A stretch of DNA of 64,000 nucleotides from Wolfiporia cocos (Eukaryota; Basidiomycota; Agaricomycetes; Polyporales; Phaeolaceae). Shown here piece by piece: positions 50,599-62,451 of this stretch. The stretch is taken from positions 372,001-436,000 of the forward strand of contig JACCLO010000014.1 of the NCBI GenBank assembly GCA_029448655.1, in the 5' to 3' direction. The notes below the pieces were generated by a model. The model saw nothing but the letters and a program-made list of their open reading frames with translations, was not told the origin of the DNA and ran no database searches. The stretch's first letter is position 1, and each line of letters opens with the position of its first letter. The translations under genes were made by a program, and so were the position numbers.

Positions 50599-52214
50599 TC
50601 ACAATTTGGGCTCCGCCACGGACAATGACGAGATAATGTCCTTAATGCGACTAAAGTACGGGTCCATCAGCGCTGGAGTCATCCGCGATGCGCTGTGCAC
50701 GAGGTCCATATGCAGCTTTTTGTCATGTGTCCAGATGATGAGTGAATCAATGAAGGGATTCGCCTTGACACCCGTCGTCATATTGGCGATATATAGTGCA
50801 GGCGCCGCAGCCTTTCCGCCCTCTTCGGACATCGCTGAGGAAGAGATAAACGGATAGTGCATAGGTAACTCGCTATCAAGGTCCCCGATACTGCTCAGGT
50901 AGGGCACCGATGGCTTGCTTGCAACATGGCCCAAGGACTCCTCTGTCATGGTGGCCCGGGCGAGCTGCACGAACTGCCAGAAATGCGGGGACTGTACGAA
51001 TGCGCGTATGTTGTCTCTGCATTGCTTCGCAAGAGACCACATGATTTCCATCCTATGCGTGATTGCATAAGCAGAGGGTGGAGCAGCAATGTATACCGGG
51101 AAGGTGATGATACGCGCGGACAATTCGGTGTCCAAATCCTTCGCTCCGGAATGAGCTCCCGCCATCACGTCAATCTCGTTGCTGAGGCAGAACCCTTGAG
51201 AATCATAGGGTGAGATGGGTGACGGAAACTCTGAGTTTGTGCGCATCTCCATGGCTGCTAGCGCCGTAGCCGCTGAAGCGACATGATTGATAGTAACGCC
51301 ATGTGCGCTACAGGTAGCGAAAATCTGTTTCGTGGCTTCACCGGACCAGACTCGTAGAACTTCGCGAGGAAGAGCACTGGCCTTTGCTCCTGTCCCATCT
51401 GGAATACACCCACCTCGTGGCTTGCCGCCGAGATCACTTGTGAGCATGCCGCAGACGACAAGGATATTTCACTCACGAGTGTTGACGCTTGTATCAACTT
51501 ATTATACGCGTCTCGTGCCTCCATCTGGGTATCCGATATCTGCATCTCGGGCAACCAATCTTCAAGGCTGTCTGGGATGCGCAGGGGCCGCTTCGGACCA
51601 GAGAAGTATCCCATGAGATCTCCATGCGCACGGTCGACATCGACGAGTAATTCCAAGAATTGACGGACCACGCGTATTTGTCGACGTGCATCTGTTACGA
51701 AGTGGGGTTCCTGCAGACCGAAGATGTACTGGCCCTCGGCGCTTCCAACACCCTTCATCCACACAAGCCGTATAATCCCCTGACGGATGTCCAACACGTC
51801 TCGCGGGTCCACCCCTTCTGACCAGCGCTTGCGTAGCGCTGCTTCAGATTGGTCTCGAGCCCAGAATGTGCTGAACTCCACCATGTCCCTGGCCTCCTTC
51901 AGGGCATGTCGCTCGGTCATGGGCGCCGCACATACATATGCTGGAACGGGACCCGCAAACGAGATATGACATGACAACAAAGGGTCGCGGATGCGCAATG
52001 CAGCTATTGCGAGGACGACGTGATCATCGAACACAGGTCGTGTGGAGGGACTATCGAGGGCGAGGGTCACGTAGCGATCGGAGAAGCCTTGTAATCCGCG
52101 TATGAAGAGCTGCCCTAACTCTGACCCGGCTAGCGGACGACCAGATGTAATCACGGATTCGGTGAAATCGCTGAGAGAGAGCGAACGCTCGGGAGTCATC
52201 GAAGCATCAGCCAT
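50599..52214 (-). CDS. CAT-like acyltransferase family protein, copy 3
   Basis: Third paralogue: exons 52214-51477 and 51420-50599, a 56-nt intron GTGAGT...GCAAG, 519 residues. The motif is HFVTD. It starts MADASMTPERSLS, somewhat different from the other two (MANASTTPELSLS). Parts match copy 2 best (51580-51760) and parts copy 1 best (51820-51900), a mosaic that suggests gene conversion. TATAAG lies upstream near 52266. The crotonase copy 2 lies 465 bp upstream on the same strand. Confidence 0.7.
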
Positions 52215-52678
52215 GTTGATCGTCTTGCTAAGGAGATAATTGGGATAGCAGGACAGATGTCCACTTATACTTGATTAATTTATACCAACCACGCTGTGTC
52301 TCCGCAAGCGTCTGAGCCGCTGATACTTGGCTCGAGGCGTCCTGAAGATAGACAGATCAGTTACGATCAATGATACTTTCCTCCTGTATTGATCGGATGA
52401 TGAAACAAGCAAGCGAAGCTGTCAGAATGGGCAGATGTAACCAAGGAACGATCATTGATTAGCGGTTCATGCAATGGGGATACAGCGTTTGCTCGGTGAA
52501 ACCTCTTTCAAATCTGGAGGAATAGCGGGTTAAAGGGCTGATACAGGGTGGTTTCTACGGGTTCAGATCACAGCATTGTGTGAATGATCGTGGCGCTGCA
52601 GTATTGTCATATGGGGATGGCTCTTGCGCATGCTAGCGACTACTCCATGAGCCGCTTCTTTGTCGGTACGAGGAACAA

Positions 52679-53873
52679 TCATTCTCCTTTGAACACCGGA
52701 GCTCGTTTCTCCTTAAAGGCTTCGAGCGCCTCAATCCGATCGCTCGTCTTCAGAAGCGGCTCGTACGCGGCTCGCTCAAAGTCTAAGCCTACAGAAGGGC
52801 TGTTGACACAGCTTACAGCTATGCAGGAATGAACTTACCTGATTCTAAGCTTAGTTCTGGAGCTCGCGATATCGCTTGCTTCGCGGCGCGAAGCGCTAAT
52901 GGAGCTACAGGTAGATGGAATGGTAGAATACAACCCGTTTGTTGTACGCTAGTGCTTACCGTTCAATGCGATCTCCGCGGCTAGTTCGAGTGCCTTATCT
53001 ACAGCAGAAGAATCAGCAGTGGAGACGTAGTCCACCAGACCTGCGGGCTGTTTTAATGTTCAGAGACTGGCAACCATCAGGAAAGGTACCGAAGTCCAGA
53101 GCTTCCGAAGCAGACAGAGAGCGTGCGGTGAAGATCAAGCTTTTCGCCCTCGACAGTCCCAGCAGTCGCGTGAGCCTTTGCGTGCCTCCCGCTCCAGGAA
53201 TGATGCCAAGGCGCGTCTCAGGTAGACCAATCTTCGTCACAGAATGGCCTATGCACAGTGGTAGACACCGTGGCTTAGTTAACACACTCTGCGAAGTCAC
53301 TTTGCGTACCTGCTACTCGGAGGTCACAGGCAAGACTCATCTCGAGGCCTCCACCCAGAGCTGGTCCATCAATGGCTGCGATAGTTGGCACAGGTAGGTT
53401 TTCCAGTGTCGCAAGAGCGCCTCGCAAATCCAGAAGGAACTTGTCGACCTGCGGCTTGCTCATAGAACGCCTCTCTATGAGGTCAGCTCCTGCGCAGAAG
53501 GATCCAGGTGTCGATGACCGCACAATGAGTACGCGGACACTAAACAAATATCGCGTTGCGGCACTGTTACAGTTTCACCTAAGATGGCGATACCTATTAT
53601 CAAATTGTACAGAATTCAAGCATTCCCGGAATTCCTTGACAAGTCGTCAATGGCTATATCGTGGAATACTATAGAACACACCCTCAAGAGCTGTAATGAT
53701 ATAGCATTCTTCGCCTGCGGCCGGTTCAACATAAGAAAAGTGACGCCAGGACGAGATTCCGCGGGTGCTAGGAAGGCCTCCGAGGTCGTGGTTTGAAACG
53801 ACCTGTGGCCGATGTACGTATTCACTTTGTAGCAGCCTGAGCGAATTCGGGTGATGTTGATGCTTCTGAGCAT
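52679..53873 (-). CDS. Crotonase-type hydratase, copy 2
   Basis: Seven exons: 53873-53682, 53634-53594, 53539-53310, 53248-53090, 53040-52960, 52904-52839, 52788-52679, giving 292 residues, the same as copy 1. Motifs [19 protein letters not shown] and [14 protein letters not shown] are present. An in-frame ATG 39 nt upstream (53912) would add MALQLDTFLYILT, but copy 1 lacks it, so I place the start at 53873. From about 52940 to 53240 the DNA, introns included, is almost identical to copy 1, while exon 3 differs at many positions. Confidence 0.85.
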
Positions 53874-54643
53874 TGTTAGAATATATAGGAAGGTATCGAG
53901 TTGCAATGCCAAGACTACGTCTGAACAGAGGTGCGGCGTCGAACAAGCACTGATAGACGCCCGCTGTCAATTTAGATTCAAGCGCCGGCGCCTTTACACC
54001 AGTGAAATTCCCATGCATTAATGTAACCAAGCGCATCTTGAAAGCTTGAAGCCTGAGCTTAATGTATCACGATCTAACTGTATCTGCAAATACTCAGTCG
54101 ATGAGCAATTAGCCCCGTTAACGCCAATTCCGCAGCCTGGATGTATATCGATACAAGCGACAAAAAACGAAATATGGAACTACAGTCGCTGCGATCTGAC
54201 CCTTCTACCGTCTGAGCACTACATAAGAAAGGTAGTCGGCTTCAAGTGCCAGGACTTGGCCTTATAGATTCTCAAATTTCCGTTTGATGTGGAAGACGTT
54301 TCGATGCCAGCCTTGCCATCATGGGGTCAACGAGAGGACCAACGTCAATTGATATATAAAATATATACCGAACCCATGTCAAAACGAAAACGTTGCTACT
54401 TAATAACGACGTGGTATATATGGTGTTGATCTCTTTCTGAATGATTTTTGCGCCTCCACAGGGATGTCTGATGCCGCAGTAAGCTTGAGAGAGACACTGC
54501 TCAGGGTATCGAATATATACAATAATTCAGCATCCGTAGGAATAGCCCGACAGTAACACGCCGTGGCTGTCGCCATCCTTACATCTGGATCGCGTCTCGC
54601 TCAGTGGTATACAAACACCACGAGCTCTGGATCGTCACTGTCA
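53874..54643. other. Spacer at right end of the tandem array
   Basis: About 770 bp. The left part resembles the spacer at 50135-50330 (for example GATGTATCACGATCTAA near its 3' end; here AATGTATCACG). The homology fades after about 54100, which marks the end of the duplicated unit. No gene is seen; AT-rich TATATA runs lie near 54350-54420. Confidence 0.45.
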
Positions 54644-56043
54644 CTAGAAATCGAGCTCTGGTAAGATAGGGGCCTTCCCACGTTTGTCGACAGAATCCAA
54701 GGAGTCTCGGGAGGCACGCAAATCACGGCTAGAGAAAATCAGCTGTTGGGAGTAGCGACTAGCAATCGGTAGAGCTATAGGCTGAGTTGTTAATCCATCT
54801 GTCTCATAGGGATTGGTTGGCGTCCAGAGCTGATCATCGCGAGCCAGCATAGGAGCCGTCTGTGTCGAGGATTGCGGAGTGTAGGCTGGCAAAGGGGCAT
54901 CATGTATGTCCCAGCCCTCCTTATTATGTGGGTACATATTCGATGCCTGAGAAAATTGCTGCAAATGAGGGCTAATGCCAGGGCGATTGTCTGCAATAGC
55001 CTGCATTGGTTTGGAGAGACCCTCATCTCCTGTTAAAGGAAAGGAAGAATATGAGATGAAAAGATTATCAATGAGATCCGAGACGCGCTCACCGAAGGAA
55101 ATCGCCTGTGCTCTCCGGGAACGCTTGTGGCGCCGCCGCCAGAAGTAGAATGCGAAAGGTAGTAGCAGGAGCAGGACGATAGACAAAATGATTACTCCTA
55201 TGACCCAGCCGCGCGTGGAATGTGTAGAACTTGTGGTTGAGTCGGAGGCAGGACCAAGGGCAGACGTTTTTGGCGTAGGCAAGGAGGTGTTCGCACCGGA
55301 CTCTGTTGCAGAGCTCCTCCACTGAGTGGTCAAGCTGAACCGAGGATATGATGGCCCTGCAGATTTCGTCCTGGGACCATAAGACGAACCTTGAGCTATG
55401 GTTGAGGATATGGAATAAGTGATTGGCAATGAAAGCGGGGCCGAATCTGTCGATGTGAAGTGACTGGTCACTGGCGGGACTGAAGGCGAGTTCGTTGGCG
55501 TTGCCAAGCTGCTGTTTATCTCAACCGGCTGTAGTAAGGTCACGGTATAGCCAAATCCGGTCACGATGGTTGTGGAAAGTGCAAATACTGGAGGTGGGAG
55601 CCCCGCACTTAAGGTAGGAATTGACAAATTGCGGTGTATGGAAATAGAGTTCATCTCATCAGATGAGCTCGACGTGTGAGTCGTCGTAGAGTTAACGTCG
55701 GCAACACCTTCCCCTCGTGAGCTTGTAGGGCCAAGCGTTTGGGTGGGTCCATCGGCCAAGACAGTGCTGGGGATGTAATCAGAGCCAGTGACTCCTTCGG
55801 AGTACACCGTCGAAATTATGCTGAAACTGTCGCGTTGGGGCAGATGAAGCACCCTGTATGCGTCATGTTGTCTCAGGTAACGGCCATCGTGAGTATAGTC
55901 TACAAGTGAGTGGTATCAGCATCTATCGACTGAGTAGATGACAATGCATACCCCTAGCAATACTAATATCAGCGTACTCTGCCTCTTCCATGGCCTTCTT
56001 GACAATTGCTTCGGTAGCTGGGCGCTCGCCGGCAGGTGACTGA
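54644..56043 (-). CDS. Ser/Thr-rich single-pass membrane protein (N-terminus unresolved)
   Basis: The last exon runs 55899-54644. A 52-nt intron (55951-55900, GTATGC...TAG) joins it to an exon that reads IVKKAMEEAEYADISIAR and begins near 56043 after CTGCAG. Earlier exons are not settled. The long exon has DYTHDGRYLRQHDAYRVLHL, then about 190 residues rich in Ser/Thr/Pro, one transmembrane helix (GWVIGVIILSIVLLLLLPFA) and a basic stop-transfer RRRHKRSRR. A cytoplasmic tail of about 170 residues with PAYTPQ and several Ser/Asp stretches ends PELDF. The layout fits a cell-surface sensor or cell-wall anchored protein. I recognise no named family. Confidence 0.6.
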
Positions 56044-56821
56044 CCTGCAGAGGCTCAGTAACGTGATGCAAAGGAGTGTAGGCGTGAGCGAGGGTATGCA
56101 GAGGGGCGAACCACAAAGCGTGCGAGAGCAACCCGGGGTACGATACGCCTGCTAAGCTCGCCAGTAGATAACGCACTCTGGAACCTGATGAAGGCTATAC
56201 ACACAATCAGATCAGCTGGTCAGAACAGCAAATTGTATGTCATGTACAAGTCGATATACGATCAGGTCCGCATAGAACAGTCATTGCGACTGATGCGGAG
56301 AAGTCGCCCGAAACCGTGAGACCTGTGTGGTGTCAGTGAAAGCGCATAAGCTATGTAAATTCATATCTTTCAGCGTAGAGTCGTCAGTCTACCGGGGACT
56401 TTGTTAGTCTGCAACGCGCATGCACGGCTCATAAGGGAGGGAGGGATAATAAAAGTACGCCCAAACGATACATAATAGTTGAGATGCACAGGCAACCTCA
56501 AGCTGGAAACCATCAAGATGGAGGACTTACCAACAGATTGCAGGACTTACCAACAGATTGCAGGCTTACCTCATCATCAAAATCCATCATATAGAGACAT
56601 GGGAAGATGCAATATATCTCAGTCTGTCAGGACCTTTGACGCAATCCACAAGCTATGATATACAATTGTCTACGCAGTAATAATGTGGTCCAAACTGCGG
56701 CCTAGAGGAAAACCCGGAGTTCTGTGAGTGTCAGTAAGGCGATAGACTGGTACAACAGCGGACGCTCGTATAGTTCGCGTCGGAACAAAGCTTCCCATAA
56801 ATAATAAACCCAGACGACGAC
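56044..56821. other. Upstream of the 54.6-kb gene; possible further 5' exons
   Basis: 56044-56200 probably contains more introns and small exons of the gene to the left; for instance, GTGCGT near 56168 could start an intron that ends at CTGCAG. From 56200 to 56821 I see no gene. A perfect 19-bp tandem repeat (AGGACTTACCAACAGATTGC) is at about 56521-56560. Confidence 0.35.
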
Positions 56822-58885
56822 TCACGAACCATGATACACTCCATACTCCGGAGGCAACGTGCTTTCGCTGCTCGAACGGAGCGTGCCCTCCGCGATATTC
56901 ATCAGCGGCCCCCCCGCGATGCGCACACCGCCGTCGACGGCCTGGCGGCGCTTGTACGAGTCGCGCACCCTGGGCGGGGCCGATGGCGGCCGGAGCGGGC
57001 CGGCAGGCTGGGACGCAACAGACTCGGACATGCTGTCCGGGCGCGCGTAGGGCCCGTCGCGCACGTAGAGCTCGTCGTGCATGATCGGCACCACGGGCAA
57101 GGGAGGCTGGGGCTCGTCCATGAAGGGGTTCAGCGTGCTCATGGGCGACGGCGGCGAGGTGGCCCTGGCCGAGCTGACCGGCAAGTCGAGCTGATCCGTG
57201 CTGAAGCCGTCGTTCATGGACAGTGAGAGTAACCACAAGGGCGACTCGTTTCTGTTGCTGCCCCGCGAGGGGTACTTGTTCGTCAACGTTAGTCGGGGAG
57301 CTCCTTCTGCCAGCGGTCGCGCCGAGAATAGATCGCCTGTGGGGGAGCGCCGGTGTGGCGCAGGCGTCAAACCTTGTTTTTCGAAGAAAGAAAATCTTAC
57401 TCACTGAGGGGGGTGGTTGGCCGGCTGAGTGGAGTAACGGTGATACGTCTCGTAAAGGCCCTCTGCTTCCGCTTTCTCCGGAGCCAGAGTACCAGAATGG
57501 AGAGTAGCACCAGGAACAATAGACACGCAAGCACACTCGCTGCGATCAGGCCCTTCTTGTCTGCAGCGTCTGTCTGGGCAATTTGCGAAAGAGGGGTCTC
57601 GCTTGGGCTATGATATAGGCTCGAATGACTGGTAACAGTGCTTGATGCACCGCGGTTAGTAAGCGTCGTCGATGATCCTGATGTGGAAGTGCCAGCTGTG
57701 AAGTCCGAGAAGAGAGTCGACGAAGATCGTGAAGTCTCCGAAGAAGTCACGGTTGACGACACAGTGACGATGTGCAACGTAGTCGAAATTACCAAAGGTG
57801 GCACCGCAGTGAGGACCAGTGACGTCGGAGTATGTGACTCGTCAGCTTTGTGCAGGGACAGTGGACTGCTTGTGGTTGAGGTTGTAGAATGTCGGGTGGT
57901 TGAAGAAAGCATCTTCGTCACGTGCGATGATACACTCGATTCCGAATGCCGACTAGCGGACGTCGTCCCAGTCTTGAGTGAGCTCGATCTAGTAAGGGAA
58001 GAACCGCTCGCTGAGGTGGCAGTGGCGGCTGGGGGTTTTGTCGTGGATGTAAATGTGGATGTGGATGTGGATGAGGATGAAGATGTGGATGAAGATGTGG
58101 TGACATCTGCGATGGACGCAATCGACAGCGATGTAGAATGATCCGTTATAGCACGCGACAAAGCTCGTATAGAAGCGGACAAGGCTGATGAAGAGGCGTG
58201 TGAAGCTGATAGATAGGCTAAAGAAGCTGCTGCAGGGAGTGACGGAGCTGTAGCATTGGCCGCCATAAGGAGCGACGAAGCAGTAACATTGGACGTTGTA
58301 GGGAGCGACGAGGCAGTAGTATTGGCTGACAAAGCTGATGAGAGGGCCGACGAAGCAGAGAAGTCTGATATCGCCGACAACGCGCCTGCGCTCCCCGTCT
58401 GCTCAGCCAGGTCTGAATGTGCGGTCGTGGACAGTGCGGCGGCGCCCGCTTGAACAGCCGAGCACCGGTGACAGGCGGCGCCGCCGTGCCGCCGTCTGTT
58501 CTCCAACGTCTGTGGAACATGGTGCTTCCCGCCAGCTGACGGCATCTCCGGGGTCCCGGGGCTGAGGAGTCCAAGCCGGTGAGTGAGTTAACACACAGGA
58601 AACGCATGCCTAAGGAGTACCTTGCGCTGTCGTCTGCGCGCTCCTCCGGCTGTGCTGCGTCCGGAGATCCCAGGCATCTGGCATATTCAGAGTCGTTTGA
58701 GACCGGCACGACGCAGGGCACCCGCGCTGGGTGTTGTGAGCGAAACTCAGAAGTCCGCGTATGACGGAAACCAATTTACCTGGTGTGGAGGGTGTGCTCA
58801 GAGGGGACGCTGAGAGGCCCGGTGCAGTAGCCACGATCAAGAGCGGCAACAGCAAGAGCAGCGACCCAGCGCGAGACAAATGCAT
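56822..58885 (-). CDS. Ser/Thr-rich type I membrane protein with signal peptide
   Basis: The first exon starts at 58885 with a clear signal peptide (MHLSRAGSLLLLLPLLIVAT...LSA) and runs to about 58785, where GTAAAT begins an intron. The next one or two junctions, up to about 58450, are not settled. A long exon then runs to 57405. It codes more than 250 residues of Ser/Thr/Ala, partly from a hexanucleotide repeat at 58048-58100, and one transmembrane helix ([20 protein letters not shown]) followed by RRKRKQR. A 68-nt intron (57404-57337) leads to the last exon 57336-56822. The tail has VDGGVRIAGGP and STLPPEYGVYHGS, motifs shared with the gene at 62.5-63.6 kb. Likely a heavily O-mannosylated surface protein. 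Confidence 0.65.
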
Positions 58886-60488
58886 CTTCCAGGCGCCGCG
58901 AATGCAGCCAAGCCGTACTTCACAGCGTCAAGTCGGCGTGGTAGACGGGAGGGAGGTTGGGCGGCACGCCTGCGTTCGCCGTAAAAGCATTTCCGCAAGG
59001 CCCATTCCCCTAAGCGTTTTTGTATGATACGAACAGCCAGCAGCCATCGACGGCGACGATCAGATGTGATACGTCGCGCGGAGCGTGCGCGCGACGGGGA
59101 GGCCTGGCCGACAGCAGTCATACAGGGTGGTAGTCGACAGCTGGGAGAGAGCTGGTTGGAGGTCGGGATGGTATCCTCGATTGCGCCGCCTAGCTGATCT
59201 GGTTGGCGGAGGTTGAGATGCACGCTGGTTGTGCAGTAGCTGGCGGATACCATCGAATCTGACCGCTGTCAGGAGGAGACTAGCTATGCGGTGTGGTATT
59301 GATCATGTTGATTTTGCGATTTCCTGCTGGATATGAGACGCGATGTGTCCGCGCACATATAAGATGACAGAGGCGAGCGGGGCACTAACTTCACTCGCAT
59401 GCCGCACATGCCTTGAAGGAAGTCCCGCACTTCGGTGGTAGCGTTCAGTATGGTATACGAAGAAGATCAGAAGATCCCATCAGCCAGAAGAAGGCGATCA
59501 AATCATAGACGCTCTGCAGACATTTCGGAGGCCGGGCGTATTACCATCGAATTTCATTGTATGCCGGTAACGGGCCGAGATACTCTTGTTGTGGTTGCCA
59601 GAGCCATCGAACGGTAGGTACGAGATGACTCGCAGTCTGCGGCGTTGTAATGTCAACGACATCTGATGTTTCTCTTGACAGACTTTGGTTTCTCGCAACG
59701 GGGCCCGTCTTGTATTCGAAAATGCAAGATCAATGGCGAGCATATGAGCACCTCGGAATACATACTGACAAGATGAGTGGTTCATGCAGCGGTCAACTAA
59801 CAAGCCCGGTTGCCGGAGTTGAGATCTGAGAGCTCAATAACACTTGACAGTTGGTCGCCAGTGATTGAGTACGCCTTTCAGCACGCATACAGGTCCAGAC
59901 TCGATGATTAAGCCTTTGGCGAACATCTACACAGTACCGAGTAGCACCGATGCATGACAAACTGTGGGTCGACGCAGATCCGCCGGTAATCTGCAGATGA
60001 AGGAGCCGCGTACCGCGCTATATATCCATGACGAGCCCACGAGCCATACACCGCCCATATTGCGAGAGTTCGGGTCAGCAGAGTGGGGGCATGCGGACGC
60101 TAGATCGTTCGCGAAGCAATATTTCAATTCGTCAGACCACGCCATTCCGGGTCGTCTCACGCAAGGGCGATTATCCGGGGGCTCAGCAGGATTCCCCGTG
60201 CTGCAAAGCAAGCCTACGAGAGCATAGACGAGATGATGGTGCCAGTGCAGACGAGTATTGCCGGCGAACGCGACCGACCGCCGGCGGGACTTTGAATTTC
60301 GCCAAGTGAGGCCACTCCGGAGGCCGCCGCTCACGTGGTCGTTGGGCGCCTGCCTTACGTCACTATCTTCATCAGTATTGACGGGTATTGATCAGCACAG
60401 TCGATAACGGGCATAAATACCTTGCGCCGCCGCCCTCTTCCACCCACTCGACCACCAGCTCGAAAACCCCCACCCGCAAAGCACAACC
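58886..60488. other. Intergenic, no gene seen
   Basis: About 1.6 kb between divergent genes. It has short open frames only. Near the right end, CATAAATACC at about 60413-60422 is a likely TATA box for the dismutase gene, some 70 bp before its ATG. Confidence 0.45.
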
Positions 60489-61226
60489 ATGTCTGGCCAG
60501 CACACCCTCCCCGACCTCCCGTACGCGTACGACGCGCTTGAGCCCTTCATCTCGCGCCAGATCATGGAGCTCCACCACAAGAAGCACCACAACACCTATG
60601 TGACCGCCCTCAACGCGGCCGAGCAGGCCTACGCGAAGACGAGCTCGCCCAAGGAGCGCATCGCCCTCCAGGCCGCCCTCCGCTTCAACGGTGGTGGTAT
60701 GCGTCCCACGCTCCCGCCGCAGACGCCGAGATAACGAGCCCGTTCTCATTTCCGCTGCGCAGGACACATCAACCACTCGCTCTTCTGGAAGAACCTCGCG
60801 CCCGCCGCGTCCGAGGGCAAGGGCAACGGCGGCGTCCTCAAGGACGGCCCGCTCAAGAACGCCATCATCGAGAGCTTCGGCTCGTTCGAGCAGTTCAAGA
60901 AGGACTTCAACGCCACCACCGCCGGCATCCAGGGCTCCGGCTGGGGCTGGCTCGGCGTCAACCCGGCCTCGAAGCGCCTCGAGCTCGCCACCACCGCTAA
61001 CCAGGACCCGCTCCTCAGCCACGTCCCCGTCATCGGCGTCGACATCTGGGAGCACGCGTTCTACCTCCAGTACCTCAACGTCAAGGTCGACGTGAGTGTC
61101 TCCGTCGTCGTCGTTTGCATGTGCCTGATCGTCTGCTTGCAGTACCTCAACGCGATCTGGAACGTCATCAACTTCGACGAGGCCGAGAAGCGCTACCTCG
61201 AGGCCGTCGGCAGCTCCAAGCTCTAA
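60489..61226 (+). CDS. SOD2: Manganese superoxide dismutase, no targeting peptide
   Basis: Converts superoxide to oxygen and hydrogen peroxide. Three exons, 60489-60696, 60763-61091 and 61143-61226, with introns of 66 and 51 nt; 206 residues. It begins [19 protein letters not shown] directly at the mature domain, so it has no mitochondrial presequence and is probably the cytosolic or secreted-like form described in wood-rotting fungi. Metal ligands are His29 (in LHHKKHH), His74 (in HINHSLFW), Asp163 and His167 (in [12 protein letters not shown]). [10 protein letters not shown] is the usual Mn-type stretch. The ATG context is accATGt. The codon use is strongly C-biased at third positions, more than in neighbours, as in highly expressed fungal genes. 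Confidence 0.94.
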
Positions 61227-62451
61227 GCAGCGCGCACGCTCACGTCTGTTGTGAATGGGAGAAAAGGAAGTAACGCGCGATAGCATGTATGATTGGTGAA
61301 GTCGCAATGCAATGTATCCGTTTTTGCTGAACACGCGAACGTTCTGGATTCCGAATTTGAGTGGATTTTGACTTTGGTCCCGCAAACGGATCGGCGCTGT
61401 CAATTTCGCTTCGCCCTTTCATGAATTCATTGACGATCGATCGATGAGTCATCTTTACGTGTACGTCGCGTTGCGCGGCTTAAAGCTTGAATCTTGGAGA
61501 TGCGACGGTACCACAGTTCCATGCCTGCAGAGGCGACGCCAACCCTCTCGAACACGCGCCTGCATCGTTTCGGCGGTATCGGTAGATGGTCTGTCCGTAG
61601 ACAATCCAGCGACGACGTTGCTGCAGGCATGCACATTCAGCGCCGACACTCAAGTACTCACGCAGGGCTCTTGACTTGACCGTAGTCTCCAGCTGCTCGT
61701 TCTTACCAGCCTGTACACACTCTATGTATATGAGGCTCAGGGCTCGCCAGCGCTGAGAGGCTTAGGAAGGTGGCAATGATGGTGGGAGACACGGTCACGT
61801 GGTGTATCGCGCGCGTCTGATCGAGTACTAGTGATGGACACGTCGCACATGTACAAGTCGGACTCGAAATCACACAAGGTTCCGAATAATCCTGAAGCAT
61901 TTTAGCCGTTCGTTAAGAGGAGGTCTTGGTAGAGTCATCTTGATACCTCGTTTGCCTTTATTCGCGCCGATGTCCGTTTATGATCTGTTCAGAACAAGGT
62001 ACCATCATGGATGTGTTACAAGGCAACTATTGAACTGTCAGGTGGTGCCCAGCAGCCTCACCAGCTATATATTATGTCTGTGTCAATGGCCCTCTCTGCA
62101 TTAGACGTCTGGCCTGCAAAATGCTGGATGTCGCCAAAGTCCTATAGGGTATAAGAAGGTCATACTGCCTAAGCCTTTGCCTCTAGCGCGGTACGCCTCT
62201 GAATCTTTCTATGTGGTATGACCCGATTTATGACATGTGGTCCGGAAGACATGATCCTAAAAACATCGTGATGTGGTCATGTCGTTCCGCTCAACTCTCA
62301 AGAGCAGACTAGAGGCGAGATAGGCAGTACCACCCACCCCATCCTGTCCTTACAGCTTTGCTATCTTGGACGTCAACTCCCTCGACGTCGTTGTCATTCC
62401 TTGTTCAGTGGCAGCTAGTATACCGATCACAGATACCACGCGTCCTGCGAG
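61227..62451. other. Intergenic, no gene seen
   Basis: About 1.2 kb after the dismutase stop. I find no convincing exon or RNA gene. It should contain the dismutase 3' UTR and the promoter and possible 5' exons of the next gene; frames near 62380-62450 may belong to that gene. Confidence 0.4.

Noticed and set aside
53874..53912. Earlier start codon for crotonase copy 2
   Set aside because: The extra 13 residues are not present in copy 1, whose start aligns with 53873.
57373..57404. A 32-nt intron in the 56.8-kb membrane-protein gene
   Set aside because: The AG at 57373 keeps the frame but the intron would be too short; the CACAG at 57337 gives 68 nt and the same frame.
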